From assembly GCA_002336935.1 (NCBI GenBank), contig DDEW01000011.1, positions 1 to 56,302 on the forward strand: 56,302 nt of DNA, read 5' to 3'. Positions within the stretch are counted from its first letter, which is position 1; the number at the start of each line of letters is the position of its first letter. Both the position numbers and the translations under genes were made by a program. Below, piece by piece: positions 33,279 to 40,512 of the stretch. The stretch is from Candidatus Saccharibacteria bacterium UBA1944 (GTDB taxonomy: Bacteria > Patescibacteriota > Saccharimonadia > Saccharimonadales > Saccharimonadaceae). The notes beneath the pieces are model-generated. The model saw only the letters and a list, made by a program, of their open reading frames with translations, searched no databases and was not told the DNA's origin.

Positions 33279-33949
33279 GTGTAGAACGAACGAGGGCGAT
33301 TGTACTACGCCGCACTAATTATGGCGAAGCAGATAGGATTTTGCGAATGATTACGCCGCTGGGGCAGCGCAGCGTGATGGCAAAAGGTGCGCGACGCGAA
33401 AAGAGTAAGCTTGCGGGAGGTATAGAGCTTTTTGCCATCAGTGATGTGGTGATAAATAGCGGTAAGGGTGATTTGGGCGTGCTTACCAGTGCACGGTTGG
33501 TGCATTTTTATCGCCACATACTTGAAGATTATGATCGACTGCAGTTTGGCTATGAGGTAATTAACCTGGTGAGCCGCGCCAGTGAACACATTGATGAGCC
33601 GGAGTGGTATGGCGTGCTGAGTGAAGTGTACATGGGGCTTGATGTGTTGACGATTCCATTGCAGCTGACGCAAAGCTGGTTTTATTTACACTATGCCGAG
33701 CTAACAGGGTATGAGCTGAACCTTGAACGTGATGTGGCGGGGCAGCTACTCGATGAAGATAAAACTTATATGTACGACATGAACGAGAAGGGGCTGAGGC
33801 CAGCCGAGCAGGGCGATATAGACGCGAATCATATAAAACTACTCCGCATTTTGGCGACGCGTCCTATACAGACTGTAGCGCAAATTGGCGGAGTAGAAAG
33901 TATATTGCCTGACGTGTGGTTAATCGCGCGTCAGCACGCCGCGATTTAA
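33275..33949 (+). CDS. recO: DNA repair protein RecO
   Basis: This 224-aa protein opens with the OB-fold signature TRAIVLRRTNYGEADRIL and continues GQRSVMAKGARREKSKLAGG and ELFAISDVVI, then a helical domain. It helps load RecA at gaps. The C-terminal CxxC zinc site of many RecO proteins is absent. It overlaps the response regulator gene by four bases, an unusual neighbour for recO. The end overlaps the convergent gene at 33946 by four bases. Confidence 0.9.
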   Translation: MSVERTRAIVLRRTNYGEADRILRMITPLGQRSVMAKGARREKSKLAGGIELFAISDVVINSGKGDLGVLTSARLVHFYRHILEDYDRLQFGYEVINLVSRASEHIDEPEWYGVLSEVYMGLDVLTIPLQLTQSWFYLHYAELTGYELNLERDVAGQLLDEDKTYMYDMNEKGLRPAEQGDIDANHIKLLRILATRPIQTVAQIGGVESILPDVWLIARQHAAI

Positions 33950-34254
33950 GAATTGCCTTGTTCGCGTCGATCCTGGCGCAGTGCATCGGCGTATTCTTGG
34001 GTGCGTGGATCGCTGTACCCGCCGGCAATGTAGCCAGCAACCGTCGCAACAATGCCGAGGTTTTCTAGCCCAGTGCGTCCGTGCATGCTAGCCCAAAGCT
34101 CGCGCATAGCAAGTGGTAACTTGCCGGGCTCCATGGCAAGGTGGGTCATGCCAAGTGCAGTCATGGCATCGCGCACCTCATAGGTATCGCCTGATGTAGC
34201 AATGGTATCGTAGCACGCAGTTTCAATTCGTTCGAGTGTCGTTGGTTGTCGCAT
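33946..34254 (-). CDS. Hypothetical protein, 102 aa
   Basis: This small soluble protein has TLERIETACYDTIATSG, a short helix pair and IVATVAGYIAGGYSDPRTQEYAD. It has no membrane helix or known motif; GIVATVAGYIAGG is only mildly hydrophobic. The ATG at 34254 is chosen because GAGGGAGA lies just upstream; the frame is open 40 codons further. It is transcribed divergently from glyS. The family is not recognised. Confidence 0.6.
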   Translation of the reverse strand: MRQPTTLERIETACYDTIATSGDTYEVRDAMTALGMTHLAMEPGKLPLAMRELWASMHGRTGLENLGIVATVAGYIAGGYSDPRTQEYADALRQDRREQGNS

Positions 34255-34320
34255 ATAGTCTCCCTCTTGTTCAGTATGTTTTATCATAGCGACTCGTGGG
34301 GCGGTCGTCAAACATATGCG

Positions 34321-34406
34321 TTGCCGAACAGGGGTGGGATAGTGTATAATGCGAAACAAGTTAATGATCGCCATGTTGCCAACATGGAGAAAGGGAGAAT
34401 CCTCCA
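34321..34406 (+). promoter_or_regulatory. glyS promoter and structured leader
   Basis: TTGCCG (34321-34326), an 18-base spacer and TATAAT (34345-34350) give a leader of about 50 bases. It contains a 17-base perfect palindrome, CCATGTTG-C-CAACATGG (34371-34387). After it, the ribosome site GGAG (34394-34397) can pair with CTCC (34402-34405) immediately before the GTG. Both elements suggest translational or operator control. I do not recognise a T-box. Confidence 0.6.
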
Positions 34407-35693
34407 GTGAGTGAAGTGAAGTTAGAAAACATTGTAAGCCTTGCCAAACGCCGCGGGTTTATTTACCAGGGCAGTGAAGTATATGGTGGGCTGAGTGGTA
34501 CCTGGGACTATGGCCCACTTGGTGTGACGCTCAAGCGCAACATTATGAACCTATGGTGGAAGATGTTTGTAGACACTCGCGACGACATGTATGGCGTAGA
34601 CGCAGCTATATTAATGAACCAAAAAGTCTGGCAGGCGAGTGGGCACGTCGATACGTTTACTGACCCACTGGTAGAGTGCGGCAATTGCAAAGGTCGTTTC
34701 CGCGCCGACAAACTAGACGACCCTAATAAGTGCCCGACGTGTGGCAAAACAGGTACGTTTGGTGAAGCAAAGCAATTCAATATGATGTTCAAAACGCACG
34801 TTGGTCCAGTACAGGATGACGCAGCAGTGAGTTATTTGCGACCAGAAACTGCCCAAGGCATTTTTACTAACTTTAAGAATGTCGTTGATAGTTTTTACCC
34901 TGATTTGCCATTTGGTATCGCGCAGCAGGGCAAGGCATTTCGCAACGAAATCAGCCCCCGCGACTTTGTGTTCCGTGCGCGCGAGTTTGAACAAATGGAA
35001 ATAGAGTATTTTATAGCACCCGAAAACTGGGAAGAGGAATTCAACAAATGGGTTGTTGCTTGTAAAGAATGGTTCAAAGCACTTGGCTTACCTGAAGACA
35101 AAGTGCATGAGCTAGAGGTGCCTGCCGAAGACCGTGCGCACTACAGCAAGCGCACTATCGACTTTGAGTTTGACTACCCGATTGGCCGCGAAGAATTGAT
35201 GGGGCTAGCGTATCGCACAGATTTTGACCTGGGTAATATTCAGCGCGTAAGTGGCAAGAGTATGGAATATACCGTGAAGGGTACTAATACCCGCTTTGTG
35301 CCGCATGTCATTGAGCCAAGCTTTGGGGTAGAACGTGCGCTGATGGCGGTGCTATGCAGCGCCTACCGTGAAGATGAGCAGGGTGGCGAAAGGCGTGTGT
35401 ACCTGGCATTGCCAGAGCACCTTGCACCGGTAAAATACTGCGTGAGCCCGCTACTCAAAAACAAGCCAGAGTTAGTTGCGAAGGCGCGCGAAGTATATGA
35501 ATCGCTCAAAGCTAAGCACGGCAACGTGATGTGGGACGACAACGGGAACATTGGTAAGCGCTACCGCCGCCAAGACGAAATCGGTACGCCACACTGTGTG
35601 GTGATTGACTTCCAGACGCTAGAAGACGGCACAGTAACAGTGCGCGATAGGGATACGACTGAACAAAAGCGAGTGTCAATTGGTAGTATGTAG
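34407..35693 (+). CDS. glyS: Glycyl-tRNA synthetase, homodimeric type
   Basis: This 428-aa class II enzyme charges tRNA-Gly. It has the N-terminal signature FIYQGSEVYGGLSGTWDYGP, a zinc-type insertion with CGNCKGRF and CPTCGKTG, and motif 2 in FRNEISPRDFVFRAREFEQM. Motif 3 is in EPSFGVERALMAVL, and the C-terminal anticodon domain has IGTPHCVVIDFQTLEDGTV. The start is GTG. This is the single-chain GlyQS type seen in Firmicutes and archaea, not the alpha2beta2 form. Confidence 0.95.
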   Translation: MSEVKLENIVSLAKRRGFIYQGSEVYGGLSGTWDYGPLGVTLKRNIMNLWWKMFVDTRDDMYGVDAAILMNQKVWQASGHVDTFTDPLVECGNCKGRFRADKLDDPNKCPTCGKTGTFGEAKQFNMMFKTHVGPVQDDAAVSYLRPETAQGIFTNFKNVVDSFYPDLPFGIAQQGKAFRNEISPRDFVFRAREFEQMEIEYFIAPENWEEEFNKWVVACKEWFKALGLPEDKVHELEVPAEDRAHYSKRTIDFEFDYPIGREELMGLAYRTDFDLGNIQRVSGKSMEYTVKGTNTRFVPHVIEPSFGVERALMAVLCSAYREDEQGGERRVYLALPEHLAPVKYCVSPLLKNKPELVAKAREVYESLKAKHGNVMWDDNGNIGKRYRRQDEIGTPHCVVIDFQTLEDGTVTVRDRDTTEQKRVSIGSM

Positions 35694-35698
35694 GGGTG

Positions 35699-36643
35699 TT
35701 ACGACTGCTTATGTGTACTTAAAAGTGTGTCTACTAGCTCCTGTATACGCACGCCTGATTGTATGCGACGAGCTAGAAGAGGTACGGTATGAAATGCTTC
35801 AACCGTTTGCTTAATGCGCGCTTCGGCTTCGCCGGTAGAGTGGCCTTTACCTATTAATTGGCCGGCGCGGACATTGCGGCTCGTGGGGGCGTGCGAGGTA
35901 GTGAGCAAATCGCCGACGCCGGCTATGCCAATAAATGACCGTGGCTCGGCGCCAAGCGTTGCCGCATATTCCCAAATCTCGCTATACAGCTGCGCCGCAT
36001 AGGCACCAGCGTCGTTGCGACTATTGGTGGCAGCAAGACGAGCGTGGAATCCGAGTGTTGCGACGTTCTTGGCTATGCCAGCCCACTCAACACCTGTGGA
36101 GTCGTCGCTTTCGTGGGTATGAATGCTATCACCAGCTAGCATATTGGCCAGGTAATGACGTAGATCTTCATTGTGTGAGGCTACTGCTAGGTGTGTGGTG
36201 CGGTGTGGTAGCTCATCAGCCAGTGATGGTCCAGTCACAACGGCGGCATGGTCTATGCCGAACGTTCGTGATACGAGTTCAAGCGGGGTTTCGCCGTCCG
36301 GGTAGGTGAGACCCTTGCTGAGTAAGGCAAATTGTTTGTCGGCAATGTCTGGGTAGGCACCGAGCCTACCAACCATTTCGGGCAGTTCATTACTTGGCAG
36401 GGCAAGGAACACGATATCGGCTAGGGGGGCGTCGCCAAATTTGTGGACACTTAGGGCCGCCGAGTGGCGCGTGAGCCGTTGCCGGATAGCTTCAACGCGA
36501 CTCTCGGAGCGCGTTACTAAATGTGTAGGAATATTCTGCCGACTTACAATTTCGGCAATGGCATGCCCAAATTTGCCCGCGCCAATCACGGTAGCGCGCG
36601 GAGTAAAGCGCTCAGAGTGACGGTTAGGTAGCCTATCTCGCAT
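35699..36643 (-). CDS. gpsA: Glycerol-3-phosphate dehydrogenase [NAD(P)+]
   Basis: This 314-aa enzyme makes sn-glycerol 3-phosphate for phospholipids. It has the dinucleotide motif VIGAGKFGHAIAE (18-30), VTGPSLADELPH, the catalytic lysine in IAKNVATLGFHARL, and GVGDLLTTSHAPTSRN. A normal GpsA reads GLGDL..T..S..SRN. It converges on glyS with a five-base gap. The ATG lies nine bases from the -10, so the leader is at most a few bases. Confidence 0.92.
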   Translation of the reverse strand: MRDRLPNRHSERFTPRATVIGAGKFGHAIAEIVSRQNIPTHLVTRSESRVEAIRQRLTRHSAALSVHKFGDAPLADIVFLALPSNELPEMVGRLGAYPDIADKQFALLSKGLTYPDGETPLELVSRTFGIDHAAVVTGPSLADELPHRTTHLAVASHNEDLRHYLANMLAGDSIHTHESDDSTGVEWAGIAKNVATLGFHARLAATNSRNDAGAYAAQLYSEIWEYAATLGAEPRSFIGIAGVGDLLTTSHAPTSRNVRAGQLIGKGHSTGEAEARIKQTVEAFHTVPLLARRIQSGVRIQELVDTLLSTHKQS

Positions 36644-36652
36644 TTAGAGAAT

Positions 36653-36681
36653 ACTATAGTTGAACAACGGCGAGGGGTCAA
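36653..36681 (-). promoter_or_regulatory. gpsA promoter, near-leaderless
   Basis: On the minus strand TTGACC (36676-36681), a 17-base spacer and TATAGT (36653-36658), nine bases before the ATG. Its -35 directly follows the terminator of the EF-hand gene. Confidence 0.82.
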
Positions 36682-36682
36682 T

Positions 36683-36715
36683 AAAACACTCGCACAAGGG
36701 TTGGGCGAGTGTGTT
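36683..36715 (-). terminator. Terminator of the EF-hand gene
   Basis: ACACTCGC pairs with GCGAGTGT, with an inner CAA/TTG stem and a GGG loop. Reading the minus strand a TTTTATT tract follows. It insulates the EF-hand gene from gpsA. Confidence 0.8.
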
Positions 36716-36734
36716 AAAGGGAGAAGGGGGATAA

Positions 36735-36989
36735 TTATTTTTTGTCGCCAAAGAACTTATCTTTGAAATTGTTCATAGCTTCGCCAAGGTTGGCGGCGCC
36801 GGCTTTGATATCTTCGAAGCCGAGTTTTCCATCACCGCTAGCATCGGCTTTGGCCTTAAGGTCATCGACAAGCTTGCTGTCGAGACCGTGTTGATCGCGC
36901 AGGGCTTCGAGGTCCTGCACGGTTAGCTTACCGTCACCATTTACGTCGGCACGAGCTTTGGCGTCTTCGAGTAATTTGCTTAAATCCAT
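36735..36989 (-). CDS. Small EF-hand calcium-binding protein
   Basis: This 84-aa acidic protein has two canonical EF-hand loops: DVNGDGKLTVQD (15-26) and DASGDGKLGFED (49-60), each flanked by helices. It has no signal peptide, so calcium would be bound in the cytoplasm unless the protein is exported by another route. GGAGG about six bases before the ATG sets the start. It forms a single-gene unit with its own terminator. A calcium buffer or sensor is a fair inference from the fold; the partner is unknown. Confidence 0.88.
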   Translation of the reverse strand: MDLSKLLEDAKARADVNGDGKLTVQDLEALRDQHGLDSKLVDDLKAKADASGDGKLGFEDIKAGAANLGEAMNNFKDKFFGDKK

Positions 36990-37017
36990 GTATCCTCCAT
37001 AGTTACGTAATGGTATA

Positions 37018-37023
37018 ACTATA
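37018..37023 (-). promoter_or_regulatory. Candidate -10 of the EF-hand gene
   Basis: TATAGT on the minus strand, 28 bases before the ATG at 36989. No clear -35. Confidence 0.4.
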
Positions 37024-37093
37024 CCCGCTAACCCTAGCTGATGATGTGAAAAATATTACGCGTATGCAGGGTTATTGTAAAAGCGGGAGCGTG

Positions 37094-37123
37094 TTGACGC
37101 GTAACCCTAGTCAATGCTATACT
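37094..37123 (+). promoter_or_regulatory. Promoter of the structured leader
   Basis: TTGACG (37094-37099), an 18-base spacer and extended TGCTATACT (hexamer 37118-37123). The predicted transcript begins near 37130, about 140 bases before the coding start. Confidence 0.82.
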
Positions 37124-37129
37124 ATGGGT

Positions 37130-37272
37130 AGTTTGATTTTCCCGCGTGCGGTAGGGGTATGCTCCCTGAATGAAAATCTATCTTGGTCAGTTCAGCACTA
37201 ACTGACCGGCAACTAACAGTCGTCGGCCAGTTTTTTTGATGGCGGACCCTAAACCAGAAGGGAGCATTACTT
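37130..37272 (+). promoter_or_regulatory. Riboswitch-like structured leader, class not recognised
   Basis: GATTTTC (37135-37141) pairs with GAAAATC (37172-37178) and encloses two small hairpins, CCG/CGG (37142-37151) and AGGGG/TTCCCT-type (37153-37167). Next comes an 8-bp hairpin, GGTCAGTT/AACTGACC (37185-37192, 37200-37207), whose right arm can instead join a terminator. Separately ATGCTCCCT (37159-37167) is fully complementary to AGGGAGCAT (37259-37267), which contains the ribosome site of the gene at 37273. The design is that of a cis-acting switch; the signal is unknown. Confidence 0.65.
37200..37237 (+). terminator. Conditional terminator (attenuator)
   Basis: AACTGACCGGC (37200-37210) pairs with GTCGGCCAGTT (37222-37232) with one mismatch and one G-T pair, followed by seven T (37231-37237). 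Its left arm is shared with the competing hairpin 37185-37207. Confidence 0.7.
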
Positions 37273-37875
37273 ATGGCACTCATACTACTTACAATTGGCA
37301 CACTGTTTGCATCACTCAGCTCTATGCCATATTTACGTGATATTATACGGCGGCAAGCTCGGCCGCGCAGTGTGTCGTGGGCGATTTGGGCAGTACTATT
37401 AGGTATTATGACGATCGCTGCGTTTCGTGAGGGGCAAGTAGCCAGTGCCGCATTATCAGCTGTGTCAACAATTGGTTGTTTACTGATAGTGAGCGTAGGG
37501 TGGCGTTACGGGAGCCGCAATATTACAGTACTTGACCGAGTAGCCATTGCGGGCACGGCCATGGGACTAGGGGCGTTGCTTTTTACGCACGATGCATTCA
37601 TTACTCTTGTTATTATGTTGGTAGTAGACGCGATTGCGTATGTACCAACCCTGGTGCATGCATGGAATGAGCCAGGTGAAGAGTCGTTTTTGAGTTGGGC
37701 CATGTCGCTGATAGGTAGTGCTGCAACGGTACTTGCTGCGGTGGCAACACACGCAAGTGTAGCGGGTATGCTCTATCCACTTTATTCACTTGTATTTTCG
37801 CTTGTTATGGTAGGGCTTTTAGTAAGCGGTAGGGTTCGTGCAGCGCTGAGCGACTACGAAGCCGATGAGGCGTAA
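37273..37875 (+). CDS. Multi-spanning membrane protein, PQ-loop-like topology
   Basis: This 200-aa protein is almost entirely hydrophobic, with about six or seven helices. After the first helix it has PYLRDIIRRQARPRSVSWAI, and later YVPTLVHAWNEPGEESFLSW. The two comparable halves with R-P..SW and P-T..W-..P..E..W patterns suggest an internal repeat as in PQ-loop or SWEET-like transporters. No exact family is recognised. The gene lies behind a switch-like leader, so its product probably handles the molecule the leader senses. That is inference. Confidence 0.7.
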   Translation: MALILLTIGTLFASLSSMPYLRDIIRRQARPRSVSWAIWAVLLGIMTIAAFREGQVASAALSAVSTIGCLLIVSVGWRYGSRNITVLDRVAIAGTAMGLGALLFTHDAFITLVIMLVVDAIAYVPTLVHAWNEPGEESFLSWAMSLIGSAATVLAAVATHASVAGMLYPLYSLVFSLVMVGLLVSGRVRAALSDYEADEA

Positions 37876-37879
37876 ATGC

Positions 37880-37885
37880 TATACT
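37880..37885 (+). promoter_or_regulatory. -10 of the deacetylase gene, leaderless
   Basis: Extended TGCTATACT (hexamer 37880-37885) ends six bases before the ATG at 37892. Confidence 0.7.
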
Positions 37886-37891
37886 AGGAGT

Positions 37892-38701
37892 ATGGTACAG
37901 AAGACCGCTACGACAAAGCGCCAGATCGCCCAAAGTAAGCCATTACTCGTAGGAATGGTATTAATCGTGCTATGTATAGGCGTTGGTGCTGGCGCAGGAG
38001 TGTATGTTGCAAATTATTTGTTCGCACAAGCACCCGAGCCTATTCCGCCGAGTGTCAGCGTGCCTCGTCGGCTGTCAAAGGCCCCTGTTGTGTCAGAGCC
38101 AGATGCGGTTATTCCGCCGATTGTTGACGGCATGGTACCCGAGATTCAACGGCTTGAGACTAAACAGCCAGTTGCGTTTTTAACAATTGACGACGGCGGG
38201 GTGCGCCAGCCGGACTTTCCGCAGTATTTGCGGCAAAATAACCTCAAAGCAACGCTGTTTTTAGCCAATGCGTTTATTGAAAAAGACCCTAAATACTTTC
38301 GCGCGTTTGTGCGCGACGGCCATGTTATAGAAAACCACACCTTAGGCCACGATTTAGCCATGTCGACAAAGCCCATCGCTTATCAACAGCAGCAGATTTG
38401 TGGCATGTCTGATCAACTTGTAGAATATTATGGTCGTCGCCCCGCACTCTTTCGGGCACCAGGTGGCAGGTACACTGATATTACTCGTCGTGCTGCCCAG
38501 CAATGCAATATGAGGGCTATCGTGGGGTGGAAGGCGACAATTGATTATGGCGTAATGAGATACCAAGAGGGCACTATGCTAAAGCCGGGCGACATTGTAC
38601 TCCTTCATTTTCGTGACGGCTTTAAAACAGATATCGACGTATATATCAAAGAGACATCACGGGCTGGTTTGCGAACTGAGCTGCTCGAAGATTGGCTGTA
38701 A
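37892..38701 (+). CDS. Polysaccharide deacetylase (NodB-like), membrane-anchored
   Basis: This 269-aa protein has an N-terminal membrane helix (about 18-42), a Pro/Ser linker, then a NodB domain. TIDDGGVRQPD holds the metal-binding and catalytic Asp pair, ENHTLGHDL the two metal histidines, RAPGGRYTD motif 3 and DIVLLHFRD motif 5. It should remove N-acetyl groups from peptidoglycan or another glycan at the cell surface. The ATG at 37892 is favoured because it is six bases after TATACT. Confidence 0.88.
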   Translation: MVQKTATTKRQIAQSKPLLVGMVLIVLCIGVGAGAGVYVANYLFAQAPEPIPPSVSVPRRLSKAPVVSEPDAVIPPIVDGMVPEIQRLETKQPVAFLTIDDGGVRQPDFPQYLRQNNLKATLFLANAFIEKDPKYFRAFVRDGHVIENHTLGHDLAMSTKPIAYQQQQICGMSDQLVEYYGRRPALFRAPGGRYTDITRRAAQQCNMRAIVGWKATIDYGVMRYQEGTMLKPGDIVLLHFRDGFKTDIDVYIKETSRAGLRTELLEDWL

Positions 38702-38703
38702 CG

Positions 38704-38712
38704 TGTTACACT
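38704..38712 (+). promoter_or_regulatory. Extended -10 of the LURP-one-like gene
   Basis: TGTTACACT, hexamer 38707-38712; the leader of about 25 bases carries AAGGAG (38726-38731). Confidence 0.55.
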
Positions 38713-38743
38713 AGTGGCATAGAATAAGGAGACGTGAGAAAAT

Positions 38744-39352
38744 ATGGAACCACGACTTGTTGTCCAGCAAAAAATAACTGCATTCGTCAACAAATATAAG
38801 GTTTTTGGTGCCAATGGTGATGGCACCGCAGCTTCGCTTGTGGCGCTTGCGCAGCAAAAACGACTAGCGTTTAAAGAAAAAGTTATGTTCTACACGGATG
38901 AAAAACGTGATAAATTGTCGTTTACGTTTCGCGCAGAAAAAGTACTCGATGTACACGGCCGCTATTTTGTAGAAGATGCAAACGGTAAATTGCTTGGAAT
39001 GTTTAAGAAGGAATTTATGTCGTCGCTGGTGAACAGTACATGGAAAATTCTTGATATAGAGGGGAATGAGCAGTATATGGTACGCGAGAGTAATCAGGTG
39101 ATTGCTGTGCTGCGTCGGTTCATTGGTCAAATTCCGATTTTAGGTGACATTGGCGAACTTGTGATGATGTTCTTTAAGTACCACTTTGAGTTTGTAGATG
39201 TACGCACTGGGCAAGTAGTGGGGATGTACCAGAAGACAAAACTAATTCGTGACCATTATACGCTGAGCATGACAAATGAAGCCTGGGGCAGCACTGACTG
39301 GCGCGTATTTGCTGCGATGAGCGTTGCGCTTGATGCGCTACAGTCGCGATAG
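38744..39352 (+). CDS. LURP-one-related / tubby-like beta-barrel protein
   Basis: This 202-aa protein opens with a short polar region, then FRAEKVLDVHGRYFVEDANG and LLGMFKKEFMSSLVNSTWKI. VRTGQVVGMYQKTKLIRDHYTLSM closes it. Alternating strands with D..G...G..K are typical of the LURP-one/scramblase fold. A hydrophobic stretch at about 125-145 could touch membrane. The function is unknown. The next gene, a CYTH protein, starts 12 bases later and is probably co-transcribed. Confidence 0.72.
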   Translation: MEPRLVVQQKITAFVNKYKVFGANGDGTAASLVALAQQKRLAFKEKVMFYTDEKRDKLSFTFRAEKVLDVHGRYFVEDANGKLLGMFKKEFMSSLVNSTWKILDIEGNEQYMVRESNQVIAVLRRFIGQIPILGDIGELVMMFFKYHFEFVDVRTGQVVGMYQKTKLIRDHYTLSMTNEAWGSTDWRVFAAMSVALDALQSR

Positions 39353-39363
39353 GGCGATGAGCA

Positions 39364-39912
39364 ATGCGAGAAATTGAAGTAAAAGTAAAATTGCAGAACC
39401 TCGATGATGCCTTGGCTAAGCTAAAGGCGGCAAGCGTGGAACTAGGACCAGTGAAAGAGCAGCATGATGTGGTGTATTGTTTGCCCGAGGACCTGCATAA
39501 AGAAAATGATCCACAAGTAAACTGGCTTCGTATCCGTACGCAAAATAGCAATACGGTATACTTTACACTCAAGCGTTCAGTCGAAGGAAGCTTGGATAGT
39601 ATTGAGCATGAAACGACAGTTGATAACGGCGAGGAACTAGACACGATGCTGCGGTATATGGGCTATGTAGTGTTTAGTGATCTAGTTAAAATACGCCGCA
39701 CGGGCCACTATGGCGATATAGAGATATGTGTTGATGAAGTGCCGCCGCTCGGTAGTTTTATTGAGCTCGAAAAGCTGTGCGAGGAATCGGTAGACGGCAA
39801 GCAGGTTGAGAAAGGGTTGCTTGGTGTCTTTGACAGGCTGGGGATTGCCTATGACGAGCAAATGACACGCGGCTACGATGAGCTTATGAACGATTATTTG
39901 GCGAGCAAATAA
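39364..39912 (+). CDS. CYTH domain protein (CyaB/thiamine triphosphatase-like)
   Basis: This 182-aa protein begins MREIEVKVKL, giving the ExExK metal-binding signature of CYTH enzymes in its first strand. Acidic and basic strands typical of the triphosphate tunnel follow: WLRIRTQN, YFTLKRSVEG, SIEHETTV, KIRRTGHYGDIEICVDEV and GSFIELEKL. Such enzymes hydrolyse or cyclise triphosphates. Whether this one is an adenylate cyclase or a triphosphatase cannot be told from sequence. It overlaps the next gene by one base (TAATG). Confidence 0.85.
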   Translation: MREIEVKVKLQNLDDALAKLKAASVELGPVKEQHDVVYCLPEDLHKENDPQVNWLRIRTQNSNTVYFTLKRSVEGSLDSIEHETTVDNGEELDTMLRYMGYVVFSDLVKIRRTGHYGDIEICVDEVPPLGSFIELEKLCEESVDGKQVEKGLLGVFDRLGIAYDEQMTRGYDELMNDYLASK

Positions 39913-40442
39913 TGACAGCAAAGATATATCAGTTTCCGCAGCGCCAGCTACGAATTGTAAAAAACAATGAGGGGCCTCGTAATCTTCGTGAATACGCGGG
40001 GGATGGTAACGTGGATGTGAATCTACGGGTGAAGCTAGGCCAAGACAGCCTGTGGCTTCTTTCTTACGAGATGTATGGATGTATGCAGCCAGGGGACTTG
40101 CATGCGGATGTACTAGCGGATATGCATGGCGTCGCGATGCCGGTGCGCTATGTGGGCCTTCGCCAGCTAGAGCGAGTTGATGATTCGTTTGCATTTAGCG
40201 ACGCACTGATGCCCCATGAAGTTCCTGTTAACCCCATAGCAGTGTTTGCGGTAGATGCAGATCGCCATACAGGTGCGAATAACGAGGCAGATGCATGTAT
40301 GGATTATGCTGAAGTTGGTGTACGGCTTGAGCAGAAGATAACACTTCTTGAGGCTGACGAATATCCACCGCCAGTAGCACCCGTGGGGAGGCCAAAACTT
40401 CAGGTACTACGCGGCGGCCGCCACAATTCGACGGAGCGGTGA
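39912..40442 (+). CDS. Hypothetical protein, 176 aa
   Basis: This acidic soluble protein starts MTAKIYQFPQRQLR and contains LWLLSYEMYGCMQPGDLHAD and GVRLEQKITLLEADEY. No domain, signal peptide or membrane helix is recognised. It is translationally coupled to the CYTH gene, so a linked role is possible. A weak hairpin terminator overlaps its stop. Confidence 0.6.
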   Translation: MTAKIYQFPQRQLRIVKNNEGPRNLREYAGDGNVDVNLRVKLGQDSLWLLSYEMYGCMQPGDLHADVLADMHGVAMPVRYVGLRQLERVDDSFAFSDALMPHEVPVNPIAVFAVDADRHTGANNEADACMDYAEVGVRLEQKITLLEADEYPPPVAPVGRPKLQVLRGGRHNSTER

Positions 40443-40460
40443 TAATAATCACACGCTATT
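40436..40460 (+). terminator. Weak hairpin terminator
   Basis: GCG-GTGAT pairs with ATCAC-CGC with one bulged base (40436-40456), followed by TATTTT. Confidence 0.45.
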
Positions 40461-40475
40461 TTGGGGAATGCAGAG

Positions 40476-40481
40476 TATAAT
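40476..40481 (+). promoter_or_regulatory. -10 of the Excalibur-domain gene
   Basis: TATAAT 31 bases before the ATG at 40513, with ribosome site GGGAG (40503-40507). No -35 recognised. Confidence 0.6.
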
Positions 40482-40512
40482 GGTGGTATTACAATAATAC
40501 ACGGGAGTTGGT

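Noticed and set aside
37130..37272. Known riboswitch classes (fluoride, manganese, TPP, purine, preQ1)
   Set aside because: I compared remembered consensus strings and none fits; left as an unclassified leader.
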